A stretch of 46,119 nt of DNA, from NCBI GenBank assembly GCA_035518775.1, contig DATIXH010000377.1:1-46119 (forward strand), read 5' to 3'. This DNA comes from JBGPEQ01 sp035518775. GTDB lineage: Bacteria; Pseudomonadota; Alphaproteobacteria; Dongiales; Dongiaceae. Numbering within the stretch: position 1 is the stretch's first letter; the number at the start of each line of letters is the position of its first letter. Below the pieces are notes generated by a model, which had not been told where the DNA came from, did no database searches, and was given only the letters and a program-made list of their open reading frames with translations. Position numbers and translations under genes: made by a program. Positions 36,952-44,722 of the stretch are shown one piece after another.

Positions 36952-37823
36952 AGCGGCTGATGCTCGTCTTCCTGCTCGTCGCCGGCTGCGGCGGATCGGC
37001 GCCTGACGAGTCCAAGGCGCCCGTCGACAAGGCGCTCGAGCGGGAGACGCAGGCCGGACGCGTCGCGTATGACCTGGAGCACCCGGAGGAGGCGGCCGAG
37101 AAATACCGGACGGCGCTGGAACGGGCCGAGGCGCGCGACGACGTCGAGCAGATCGGCACGCTCGGCTACAACCTTGCCGTCGCCGAGCTGCAAGCCAACG
37201 CGCCCGATCGCGCCCTCGCCGCCGCCCGCATGACCCGGACGGAGCTCGAGCGCCGCGGGGCCAAGCCGTTTCCCGCGCTCACGCTGGTCGAGGCCACGGC
37301 CCTCTACCGCACCGGCGCGTCCGCCGAGGCCGATGCGGTCGCCGCGCAGGCGGAAGGCGGCGGCGATGCGGAGGCCTCGGCACGCGCCACGTTCCTGCGT
37401 GGCCTCATCGCGGACGAGCGCGGCAACGACCGGGGCCTGACGACCGCGGCCGACAAGCTGCGGGGCGCCGGCACGCCGCCGCTGCAGGCCGACGCGGCGG
37501 AGCTTGCCGCGCGCGTTGCGCTGCGGCGCGGCGATTCGGCGCGCGCGCTGCAGGAGGCCACACGCGCCGAAGCCCTGCGGCGCGACACGATCGACTATCG
37601 CGGTCTCGCGCGCGTCCTCGCCGTGCAGGGGGAGGCGGCGATGCAGGGGGGCGATCGCAAGTCTGCCGCCGACCTCTTCTGGCGGGCCGGCCGGAGCGCC
37701 GCGGCGCAGGGCGATACCAAGATCGCGCGGCAGTGGCTGCGGCAGGCCGCGAACCTGGCCCCCGATCAGCCGGTCGGGAAGGCGGCCAAGGATCTGCTGG
37801 CCAAGCTCGATCGCGGCGAGTGA
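36948..37823 (+). CDS. TPR-like lipoprotein of the Mla-like cluster
   Basis: The 291-residue protein has a lipoprotein signal ending LVAGCGG (lipid-anchored Cys14). It then has tetratricopeptide-like helical pairs (AAEKYRTALERAEARDDVEQ, DRALAAARMTRTELERRG, DRKSAADLFWRAGRSAA). It is the last gene of the five-gene cluster, overlapping the MCE gene as ATGA. No homologue was recognised. It may be the outer-membrane acceptor or adaptor of the system. Confidence 0.75.
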   Translation: MKRLMLVFLLVAGCGGSAPDESKAPVDKALERETQAGRVAYDLEHPEEAAEKYRTALERAEARDDVEQIGTLGYNLAVAELQANAPDRALAAARMTRTELERRGAKPFPALTLVEATALYRTGASAEADAVAAQAEGGGDAEASARATFLRGLIADERGNDRGLTTAADKLRGAGTPPLQADAAELAARVALRRGDSARALQEATRAEALRRDTIDYRGLARVLAVQGEAAMQGGDRKSAADLFWRAGRSAAAQGDTKIARQWLRQAANLAPDQPVGKAAKDLLAKLDRGE

Positions 37824-37839
37824 GGCGGGAGCCCAGCCG

Positions 37840-38781
37840 TCAGTTGCCGCGGTAGTCCTTGAGCGTCAGGCCGGTCTGGCCTGGCGCGACGCGGCGCTGG
37901 AAGATCCGCTGCGTGGAGGCGACGAGCGAGCCGTTGCTCGTCGCGGCCGGTTGGGCGGTCGTCCTGCCGGCGGTCTGAGCCGGCGCCATCGTCCGCGGCG
38001 GCGGGTTGTAGAACTGGGCGAACAGCGAGCTGTTGCCGGTCGCCGGCAGGGCGCGGACGGGCTGGGCGCGCAGGAAGCCGAGAGTGCTGGTCAGCGGAAT
38101 GGGCTCCGGCTTCGCTGCCGGGATGACCGCCGCGGCGTCGGCGGCGAGCTCGGTCTGCTTGGCGGCGCCGGTCCAGTTGGCCAACACCAGCTCGCCATAG
38201 GCTTGGCCCTTCTCGGGCGTGGCCGAGTGGTAGCGGCGGGCGGCCGCCAGCCAGCCGTTGGCCTGGTCGTGGAGGTCCTTCAGGAAATCGGCGCCGTAGG
38301 CCACGTTGGTGGCGGGATCGAAGGCGTCGTCGAGCGAGGCGAAGGCCTCGGGATGATGCTTCAGGTTGATCTGCATGCAGCCGACGTCGATCGACTCCAC
38401 GCCGGCGGCCTGCTTGTCCGCGACGAACTTCACCGCCGCGTCCTTCGTATCGAAGAAATGTCCTTCGCCCTCGACATTCACCGTCCAGGGCCAGACCGAG
38501 CGCCTGCCGGTCACGGTCCGGCCCGACTCGGTGAAGCCGATGGCTGCCAGGAGGCCGCTGGGAATGCGGTGCGCGCGCTCCTCGGTGCGGATCTTCTGCA
38601 GGCAGACCTGGTCGTCGGCGATGACGGGGAGCAGCGCGATCTGGGTCTTGGCGTCGGCGAAAGCCGGCGCGGCGATGCCAAGCAACGCCAGCATCGAGGC
38701 CGTCGCCAACGCAACAGCAGACTGGGATCGGCGCACTGCGTCCTTCGACAGGCTCAGGATGAGGGGGTGTCTTCGTGCCAT
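37840..38781 (-). CDS. Lytic transglycosylase (SLT domain), flagellar-cluster associated
   Basis: The 313-residue protein shows an SLT fold: catalytic Glu in AAIGFTESGRTVTG, then GCMQINLKHHPEAF and NVAYGADFLKDLH. A proline/alanine-rich tail follows. The signal peptide core (VALATASMLALLGIAAPAFA) is preceded by MARRHPLILSLSKDAVRR, encoded largely by a palindromic repeat. ATG 38781 lies in the loop of that repeat; a TTG at 38784 is an alternative. It is downstream of fliI and may open peptidoglycan for rod assembly, replacing the hydrolase domain of FlgJ, which is absent here. Confidence 0.85.
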   Translation of the reverse strand: MARRHPLILSLSKDAVRRSQSAVALATASMLALLGIAAPAFADAKTQIALLPVIADDQVCLQKIRTEERAHRIPSGLLAAIGFTESGRTVTGRRSVWPWTVNVEGEGHFFDTKDAAVKFVADKQAAGVESIDVGCMQINLKHHPEAFASLDDAFDPATNVAYGADFLKDLHDQANGWLAAARRYHSATPEKGQAYGELVLANWTGAAKQTELAADAAAVIPAAKPEPIPLTSTLGFLRAQPVRALPATGNSSLFAQFYNPPPRTMAPAQTAGRTTAQPAATSNGSLVASTQRIFQRRVAPGQTGLTLKDYRGN

Positions 38782-38818
38782 CAAGATTCGACCTCATCCT
38801 GAGCTTGTCGAAGGACGC
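38738..38818. repeat. 27-bp-arm inverted repeat spanning a start codon
   Basis: The left arm 38738-38764 and the right arm 38792-38818 are reverse complements with one mismatch (core CCTTCGACA...TCAGGATGAGG). The 27-base loop contains the transglycosylase start codon. The same TTCGACAAGCTCAGGATGA-type element is common in alphaproteobacterial genomes. Here it separates fliI from the transglycosylase gene. Confidence 0.85.
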
Positions 38819-38839
38819 GCGGTGCGCATGCAGGCATCC

Positions 38840-40225
38840 TCATCGCGGCGGCTCCTTGCCGACGACGCCGCCCGGCGGGGCGGCGACGAGGCGGGCCAGC
38901 AGCTCGTAGCTGGCGGTCAGGTTGGTGTGCTCGTCCTTGCGTTGGGTGAGGAAGCCGTCGATGCGGTCGAAATAGGCGATGGCCTCGTCGACTTTGGGGT
39001 CGGTGCCGCGGCGATAGGCGCCGATGCGGATCAGGTCGGCCATGTCCTCGTAGGTCGCGAGCAGCTGCCGCACGCGGCGCACCAGCGCCGCCTCCTGCTC
39101 GGTGTTGCAGGCGGGCATGGTGCGCGACACGCTCCTGAGGATGTTGATGGCGGGATAGCGGCCGCGCTCGGCGATGGCGCGGTCGAGAATGAGGTGGCCG
39201 TCGAGGATGCCGCGGACGGCGTCGGCGATCGGCTCGTTGTGGTCGTCGCCGTCGACGAGGACGGCGAAGACGCCGGTGATATCGCCGGTGCCGTCGACGC
39301 CGGGTCCGGCGCGCTCCAGCAGTCGCGGCAGCTCGGCGAAGACGGAGGGGGTGTAGCCCTTGGTGGTCGGCGGCTCGCCGGCGGCGAGGCCGATCTCGCG
39401 CAGCGCCATGGCGAAGCGCGTGACGCTGTCCATCAGGCACAGCACCTGCTTGCCCTGGTCGCGGAAATGCTCGGCCACGGCGAGGGTGAGATAGGCGGCC
39501 TGGCGGCGCATCAGCGGCGGCTCGTCGGAGGTGGAGACCACGACGATGCTGCGGGCCGTGCCCTGCTCGCCGAGCTCGGAGGCGAGGAACTCTTGCACCT
39601 CGCGGCCGCGCTCGCCGATCAGGCCGATGACGACCACGTCGGCATTGGTGTAGCGGGCCATCATGCCCAGCAGGGTCGACTTGCCGACGCCGGAGCCGGC
39701 GAAGATGCCCATGCGCTGGCCCTGGCAAAGATTGAGCAGCGCGTTCATGGCGCGCACGCCGACGTCGAGCTTCTTGCCGACGCGGCGGCGGAAGAAGGCG
39801 GGCGGGGGGCTGGAGCGCAGCGGATAGGCGAGCGGGCCGGAGGGCAGGGGGCCCTTGCCGTCGATGGGCTCGCCGAGGCCGTTGACCGTGCGGCCGAGCC
39901 AGCCGCGGTTGGGCCGTACGACGATGCCGCGGTCGAGCACGATGATGGGGCAGCCGACGCCGACGCCGCCGAGGTCCTGATAGGACATGAGGAGGCCGCG
40001 GCCGTCGCGGATGCCGATGACCTCGCACAGCATCTGCTGGCCGCGCCGGGTCTCGACGGCGCAACGGTCGCCGACCGCGAGGTGACGCTCGAGGCCGTCG
40101 GCCTCGATGGTGATGCCGTAGGCGCCCTTGACCTCGCCGACCAGGCGGAGGTTCGGCAGACGTTCGATTTCGGTGATCGCCTGGGCGATCCGCAACGGCC
40201 GATGGGTGGCGTGGGCTTGACGCAT
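38840..40225 (-). CDS. fliI: Flagellar export ATPase FliI
   Basis: The 461-residue F1-beta-like ATPase starts at ATG 40225, which fits the family; the longer frame to 40300 does not. Walker A GSGVGKS is at 177-183. VVVIGLIGERGREVQEFL, CLMDSVTRFAMALREIGLAAGEPP and GYTPSVFAELPRLLERAG are the FliI hallmarks. It energises export-substrate unfolding at the base of the flagellum. It is divergent from flgB. Confidence 0.96.
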   Translation of the reverse strand: MRQAHATHRPLRIAQAITEIERLPNLRLVGEVKGAYGITIEADGLERHLAVGDRCAVETRRGQQMLCEVIGIRDGRGLLMSYQDLGGVGVGCPIIVLDRGIVVRPNRGWLGRTVNGLGEPIDGKGPLPSGPLAYPLRSSPPPAFFRRRVGKKLDVGVRAMNALLNLCQGQRMGIFAGSGVGKSTLLGMMARYTNADVVVIGLIGERGREVQEFLASELGEQGTARSIVVVSTSDEPPLMRRQAAYLTLAVAEHFRDQGKQVLCLMDSVTRFAMALREIGLAAGEPPTTKGYTPSVFAELPRLLERAGPGVDGTGDITGVFAVLVDGDDHNEPIADAVRGILDGHLILDRAIAERGRYPAINILRSVSRTMPACNTEQEAALVRRVRQLLATYEDMADLIRIGAYRRGTDPKVDEAIAYFDRIDGFLTQRKDEHTNLTASYELLARLVAAPPGGVVGKEPPR

Positions 40226-40381
40226 GGCGGCAGTGTGGCGGCCCGCCTTTACGCCAGGGTTAAACGGCACCAGGCGGCGCCAGGCGGCCGAAAACGACAA
40301 GCCCGCGGTAATCCCGCGGTGGCAAAACCAGAGGGGTCGGCGCCGGCCGTCAATTCTTGGTTAAGCGTCTTATTGGTTAAA
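40226..40381. promoter_or_regulatory. Divergent fliI/flgB promoter region with repeated TTAACCA-like motifs
   Basis: TTGGTTAA occurs twice as a direct repeat (40357-40364 and 40373-40380), the second immediately before the flgB ATG, and GGTTAAAC occurs near 40258. The reverse complement TTAACCAA differs by one base from the TTAACCAT half-site of the CtrA response regulator. No clear sigma-factor -10/-35 or -24/-12 pair was identified. Confidence 0.4.
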
Positions 40382-40789
40382 ATGGATTTTCAGGGCATCG
40401 GCCTCTTCCGGATGATCTCGCAGCAGCTGCGCTGGCTCGGCCAGCGGCAACAGGTGCTGTCGCAGAACGTCGCCAATGCCAACACGCCCGGCTACCAGGC
40501 ACACGACTTGGCGCCGCTCTCCTTCGGCGACGCGCTGCAGCAGGTCACGCTGCGCCCGGCGGTGACGCAGGCCGGCCATCTCCTCGGCAAGGCGCCGGAT
40601 CCGGCGGCGGCGAAAGTGAAGACGATCACGCCCTGGGAGGTCTCGCCCGACGGCAACGGCGTCGTGCTCGAGCAGCAGATGACGCAGCTCGCGGAGACCC
40701 AGGCGGACTACCAGATGGCCACCGAGCTTTATCGCAAGCAGATCGGGATGCTGAAGACCGCGATCGGCTCCAAAGGGACGACGGGCTAG
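40382..40789 (+). CDS. flgB: Flagellar rod protein FlgB
   Basis: The 135-residue protein has the N-terminal rod motif LRWLGQRQQVLSQNVANANT followed by PGYQA, and the C-terminal YQMATELYRKQIGMLKTAIG. It is a proximal rod subunit, first of flgB-flgC-fliE-fliQ-chpT-fliJ. ATG 40382 directly follows the TTGGTTAA repeat. Confidence 0.95.
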   Translation: MDFQGIGLFRMISQQLRWLGQRQQVLSQNVANANTPGYQAHDLAPLSFGDALQQVTLRPAVTQAGHLLGKAPDPAAAKVKTITPWEVSPDGNGVVLEQQMTQLAETQADYQMATELYRKQIGMLKTAIGSKGTTG

Positions 40790-40791
40790 CC

Positions 40792-41205
40792 ATGAACGAC
40801 ATGCTGAAATCCATGAGCGTCGCCGCCTCGGGCCTGCAGGCCCAGGGCACGCGGCTGCGGGTGATCTCGGAGAACCTGGCGAACGCCAATTCCACCGCCG
40901 AGGTGCCCGGCGGCGATCCCTACCGGCGCAAGACCGTCACCTTCGCGGCCGAGCTGGACAAGGCGATCGGCGCCGAGGAGGTGAAGGTGAAGAAGGTCGG
41001 CCAGGACAACTCGCCGTTCCGCGAGATCTACGAGCCCTCGAGCCCGGCCGCCGACGCCAACGGCCATGTCAAGCTGCCGAACGTGAACATGCTGATCGAG
41101 CTCGCGGACATGCGCGAGGCGCAGCGCTCCTACGAGGCCAACCTGCAGATGATCGACCAGGCGCGCAACATGCTGATGCGCACGATCGACCTGCTGCGCT
41201 CGTAG
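40792..41205 (+). CDS. flgC: Flagellar rod protein FlgC
   Basis: The 137-residue protein begins MNDMLKSMSVAASGLQAQGT, has VISENLANANSTAEVPGGDP, and ends EANLQMIDQARNMLMRTIDL, all diagnostic of FlgC. It starts two bases after the flgB stop. Confidence 0.96.
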   Translation: MNDMLKSMSVAASGLQAQGTRLRVISENLANANSTAEVPGGDPYRRKTVTFAAELDKAIGAEEVKVKKVGQDNSPFREIYEPSSPAADANGHVKLPNVNMLIELADMREAQRSYEANLQMIDQARNMLMRTIDLLRS

Positions 41206-41230
41206 CATCGGCGCGTAAGGGAAGCGAGCG

Positions 41231-41557
41231 ATGACGACGATCAATCCCGTTAGTGCAGGCATCAACGCCTACCGCGACGTCGCCGGCGTTAACCGGCCGC
41301 CGAGCAGCACCAATACCGGCGGCGTCGCCGGCGGCAGCGGCGACGGCTTCGTCGACGCGCTCAAGGGCGCGGCCGAGAGCTGGGTCGAGACGATGCGGCA
41401 GGGCGAGCAGAAATCGGCGCAGGCCGTGACCGGCCAGGTCGACATCCGCGACGTCGTGATGGCCGTGAACAACGCCGAAGTCACGCTGCAGACCGCCGTC
41501 GCCGTGCGCGACAAGGTGATCGCGGCGTACCAGGAAATCATGCGCATGCCGATCTGA
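41231..41557 (+). CDS. fliE: Hook-basal body complex protein FliE
   Basis: The 108-residue protein contains FVDALKGAAESWVETMRQGE and VVMAVNNAEVTLQTAVAVRD followed by KVIAAYQEIMRMPI, the conserved FliE C-terminal region. FliE joins the MS ring to the rod. It lies 25 bp after flgC with GGGAAG upstream. Confidence 0.95.
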   Translation: MTTINPVSAGINAYRDVAGVNRPPSSTNTGGVAGGSGDGFVDALKGAAESWVETMRQGEQKSAQAVTGQVDIRDVVMAVNNAEVTLQTAVAVRDKVIAAYQEIMRMPI

Positions 41558-41593
41558 CCGCGCAGCGGCTGATCGGGAGGAAGCAATAGAACT

Positions 41594-41860
41594 ATGACCG
41601 AAGTCGACGTCATCGAGATCATGCGCGACGGGCTGTGGACGACCGTGCTGGTCGCCGGGCCGCTGCTGGGCATCGCGCTGGTGGTGGGTCTCACCATCGG
41701 CTTCCTGCAGGCGCTGACGCAGATCCAGGAGATGACGCTCGTGTTCGTGCCGAAGATGGCGGCCATGTTCATCGGCGGATTGCTGCTGCTGCCCTTCATG
41801 ATGACGACGCTGTCGGACTACATGGAACGTCTCGCCAGCATGATCGTGGGTATCGATTGA
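41594..41860 (+). CDS. fliQ: Flagellar export gate protein FliQ
   Basis: The 88-residue protein has two transmembrane helices; GPLLGIALVVGLTIGFLQAL, TQIQEMTLVFVPK and the LPFMMTTLSDYMERL end are typical of FliQ. It is part of the FliPQR export gate in the inner membrane. Partner FliP is encoded about 3.2 kb away on the opposite strand. Confidence 0.95.
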   Translation: MTEVDVIEIMRDGLWTTVLVAGPLLGIALVVGLTIGFLQALTQIQEMTLVFVPKMAAMFIGGLLLLPFMMTTLSDYMERLASMIVGID

Positions 41861-41907
41861 GGTCCGGATTTCGCGGGGAGGCGAAACCGAAGCTCGACAA
41901 GGATCCA

Positions 41908-42606
41908 ATGAACAACATGTCCGAAGCAGAACGCTTGAAACTGGCAGAACTCGTGAGCTCGCGCGTGTGCGAGAGCCTGATCGGGCCGATCGGCGCGGTC
42001 GTCAACGGGCTCGAGCTGCTGCGCTTCGCCGAAGACGGCAGCAGCAGCGCCGCCACCCAGTCGCAGATCGACCGCGACTGCGCGCGCATCATCGACCGCC
42101 TGCGCTTCTTCCGCCTCGCCTATGGCTGCGACGACGACGAGCTGCCGGTGGCGCTGCACGACCTGCGGGCGATGGCCGAGGCCTTCTTCACGGAGACGCG
42201 CATCGCGCTCGACTGGCCTTCCACCGACGAACTGCCGGCCGATCCGGCCGCTGGCGTCGACCGCAACGCTGCCCGCGTGCTGCTCAACGGCCTGCTGGTG
42301 ATCGCGGAGTGCCTGGGCATGCGCGGCACCATCGCCGTGCGCATGACCGCCGGCGATCCGGCCGCGCCCTCCGAGTTCCAGGTCGTGGGCACCGGCGAAC
42401 TGCTGCCGATGTCGGCCGCCAAGTGCCGCACCTTGCAGAGCGACGTGCGCATCGCCTATCTCGACCAGCAGACCATCCACCCCTATCTCGCGGGCCAGCT
42501 GGCGCGCCACACCGGCATCGGCTTCACGGTCAATGTCAGCCCGCAGCGCATCGAAGCCGCCATCCTGCTGCCGCGCCCGGCCGAGGCCGAGGACGGCGGA
42601 GCGTAG
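41908..42606 (+). CDS. chpT: ChpT-like histidine phosphotransferase lacking the phosphoacceptor His
   Basis: The 232-residue protein starts at ATG 41908, preceded by AAGGA. The DHp helix is recognisable as SSRVCESLIGPIGAVVNGLE, matching the family SRxCHDLxxPxGAxxNGLELL, but residues 22-23 are Glu-Ser instead of His-Asp. The rest, a Bergerat-like domain without ATP-binding motifs (ARVLLNGLLVIAECLGMRGT, GIGFTVNVSPQRIEAAI), agrees with ChpT. ChpT relays phosphate from CckA to CtrA and CpdR. Without the His this copy cannot accept phosphate in the known way and may be a dimerisation or decoy partner. A second, intact ChpT may exist elsewhere. Confidence 0.8.
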   Translation: MNNMSEAERLKLAELVSSRVCESLIGPIGAVVNGLELLRFAEDGSSSAATQSQIDRDCARIIDRLRFFRLAYGCDDDELPVALHDLRAMAEAFFTETRIALDWPSTDELPADPAAGVDRNAARVLLNGLLVIAECLGMRGTIAVRMTAGDPAAPSEFQVVGTGELLPMSAAKCRTLQSDVRIAYLDQQTIHPYLAGQLARHTGIGFTVNVSPQRIEAAILLPRPAEAEDGGA

Positions 42607-42616
42607 GGCGCGCGTC

Positions 42617-43030
42617 GTGGCGGACCCGTACGAGATCCTGCTGAAGGTCGCGCGTACGCGCCGCGACGCGGCCGCTCAGGCCCTCAATCTGGCGCAGCAG
42701 CGCCTTACTCAGGTGCGGGCCGAGATCGCCCGGCTGGAGGCGATCGAGCGCGGCACCCGCTCGACCGACGAGACGATGTTCGCGACCGGCACGTTCCTAT
42801 GCCAGATCAGCCGCCGCAAGCGCCAGTTGCTCGACGAGATCCCCGGGCTGGAGCGGCGGGTCGACGCCGCCAAGCAGGAGACGCTCGAGGCCTTCGGCGA
42901 ATGCAAGCGGCTGGAGGTGCTGATGGAGCGCCAGGCGCGGGCGGCGGCGCAGGAGGAGGCGCGCCGGGAAACGCAGTACGTCGACGAGATCGCCCAGCTG
43001 CAGTATCAGCACCGGACCGTCAGATCTTGA
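42617..43030 (+). CDS. fliJ: FliJ-like flagellar export chaperone
   Basis: The 137-residue protein from GTG 42617 is almost entirely a two-helix coiled coil (YEILLKVARTRRDAAAQALN, LERRVDAAKQETLEAFGECK, LMERQARAAAQEEARRETQY) with FliJ-like length and composition. FliJ escorts export substrates and stimulates FliI. It ends by overlapping the convergent fliK-like gene by 11 bp. The family is divergent, so the assignment rests partly on context. Confidence 0.75.
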   Translation: MADPYEILLKVARTRRDAAAQALNLAQQRLTQVRAEIARLEAIERGTRSTDETMFATGTFLCQISRRKRQLLDEIPGLERRVDAAKQETLEAFGECKRLEVLMERQARAAAQEEARRETQYVDEIAQLQYQHRTVRS

Positions 43031-44423
43031 CCGGACGGGTCGCGCCCGGCGGGGCGTGGTAAGCCTCGAAGCGGCAGCTGCCGCCGAGCCCGAATTCCTC
43101 GAACACGCGGCCGACGGCGGCCACGATCTGCTCGCGTCCTTCCTGCTCGATCGGCGTCTCGCACTGCACCACCAGGTCGAGCCGGCGCTGGTGGTAGGTG
43201 GCCTCCACGCGCGTGAGGCCGAGGGCGCTGAGCGCCGCCTCGACCGCGAACTCGAAGATGCGCATCGGCCGGCGCTTGCCCTCGGCGTCAGGATCCGCCC
43301 GCTCGCGCTCGGGCGCCACGCCGATCTGCAGCGGCACGAACTGGCCGTTGTCGACCATCGGCAGCGGGCGCCAGCGCCAGGTGCGCTCGCCGCTGTCGTC
43401 GAGGCGCTCGGCGCCCTGGGTCAGGGCGGCCGTGAGGCGCTCGATCAGGTCGGCCTTGCCGTCATCCGGTTCGTCCTCCTCGACGATCTTCGCGATCTCG
43501 CGGCCCAGCCAGACCGCAAGGTCGGCGCGCCGCGCCGCCACCGGCAGCGCCAGCAGCGCGACGGCACCGCCACGGTCGGGCGTCGGCAGGCGGCGCAGCA
43601 AGCGGTCGGCCGCCTTCGGATCGCGGGCGGCGACCAGGCGGCGCAGGTCCGTCAGCAGGCCGAGCAGGTCGGAGGGCGGCGCTGCCGTCGCCGGCGCGGC
43701 ATAGGCGGCAGCGGTCGTGCGCTCGGGCATGACAGCGACATCGAAGGTGGCCACGAGCGAAGCGGGCGACAGGGTCGGCGCGTGGGGCGCCGGCGCCGGC
43801 GGCAGGGGAGGGCGCTGTGCCGGCGCGGGGCTGCCGCGCGGGTCGGTCGCGGCGGCCGCTTGGAACATCGCCGGCGTGAGCGCGGGCGCGGCGCTGGGCG
43901 GCGCGCCCTGGCCGGCCGGCACGGGATTCGACGGCAGGCTGAAGGGTGAAGTCTGCGCCGCCGGCTGCGGCTGGGCCGGATGGCCCGGCAGCGCCTGTGG
44001 CAGCGGCGTCATCCGGCCGGGCTGAGGCGGTGGGCCGGCCGGCTGCGGCGTCGCCGGAAGCGGCGTGGCCGACAGCGGCCGCCCCTGCGCCTGTGGCTGC
44101 GACTGCGGGGCGGGCGTCGCGTTGGTCAGCAGGAAGACCTCGGTCGGCATGTTGGGGCGCGTGATGACGGTGACCGTGCGGCCCGCCGGCAGCTCCGTCG
44201 GCGTGTGCAGCTGCACGTCGCCGATGGCCGTGGCGATGCGCAGCTGGCCCGGAATGGGGCTCTCGGCGACCACGCCGGTGACGCTCACCGGCGTCGGCGC
44301 CGCCGCCAGCTGCGTGGGCAGGCTCAGCACCTGCGCGCGCACAGGCGCCGCCTCCCCCCGTCCGACCGTGGCGATGAGATCGGCGAGCGCCGGCAACGCG
44401 GACATTATGGGGTCGACGGGCAT
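43020..44423 (-). CDS. FliK/YlqG-like proline-rich flagellar protein
   Basis: The 467-residue protein has an N-terminal beta-rich part (VLSLPTQLAAAPTPVSVTGV), a long Pro/Ala/Gln-rich unstructured region (about 105-240) and a folded C-terminal domain (about 250-467; WRWRPLPMVDNGQFVPLQIG, ALGLTRVEATYHQRRLDLVV). The pairing with a stand-alone FlhB C-terminal homologue recalls Bacillus ylqG-ylqH. A hook-length-control (FliK-like) role is an inference from composition and neighbours. Confidence 0.6.
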   Translation of the reverse strand: MPVDPIMSALPALADLIATVGRGEAAPVRAQVLSLPTQLAAAPTPVSVTGVVAESPIPGQLRIATAIGDVQLHTPTELPAGRTVTVITRPNMPTEVFLLTNATPAPQSQPQAQGRPLSATPLPATPQPAGPPPQPGRMTPLPQALPGHPAQPQPAAQTSPFSLPSNPVPAGQGAPPSAAPALTPAMFQAAAATDPRGSPAPAQRPPLPPAPAPHAPTLSPASLVATFDVAVMPERTTAAAYAAPATAAPPSDLLGLLTDLRRLVAARDPKAADRLLRRLPTPDRGGAVALLALPVAARRADLAVWLGREIAKIVEEDEPDDGKADLIERLTAALTQGAERLDDSGERTWRWRPLPMVDNGQFVPLQIGVAPERERADPDAEGKRRPMRIFEFAVEAALSALGLTRVEATYHQRRLDLVVQCETPIEQEGREQIVAAVGRVFEEFGLGGSCRFEAYHAPPGATRPVKI

Positions 44424-44428
44424 GGCGG

Positions 44429-44722
44429 TCAGCGACCGTTCGTGGCCGCGGCCTGGGCGCGCCGGTTGAGCAGGAAGATCTGCGCCATGATCTCGGCGAC
44501 CGCGATCATGGCCTCGGCGGGAATTTCGGATTCGAGCTCGACGGCGGCCAGCAGCGCGGCCAGGTCGGCGTCCTCGCGCACGGGGATGCCGTTCTCCTGG
44601 GCCAGCGCCAGGATGCGCTCGGCGATGGCGCCGCGTCCGCTGGCCACGACGCGCGGCAGGTTCGGCTTGCCGAACTCGTAGGTGAGGGCGACGGCGACCG
44701 GCGGCTTCTGCGGCGCGCTCAT
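44429..44722 (-). CDS. Stand-alone FlhB C-terminal-domain homologue (FhlB/YlqH type)
   Basis: The 97-residue protein resembles the cytoplasmic domain of FlhB (VAVALTYEFGKPNLPRVVAS, GAIAERILALAQENGIPVRE, ELESEIPAEAMIAVAEIMAQ). It lacks the membrane part and the NPTH autocleavage site, which would lie just before its start. Such proteins can substitute for the cleaved FlhB C-terminus in substrate switching. It overlaps fliO as ATGA. Confidence 0.8.
   Translation of the reverse strand: MSAPQKPPVAVALTYEFGKPNLPRVVASGRGAIAERILALAQENGIPVREDADLAALLAAVELESEIPAEAMIAVAEIMAQIFLLNRRAQAAATNGR

Noticed and set aside
41594..43030. Frameshift in chpT explaining the missing His
   Set aside because: The frame around residue 22 is continuous and flanking residues match the family on both sides, so it is a substitution, not a frameshift.
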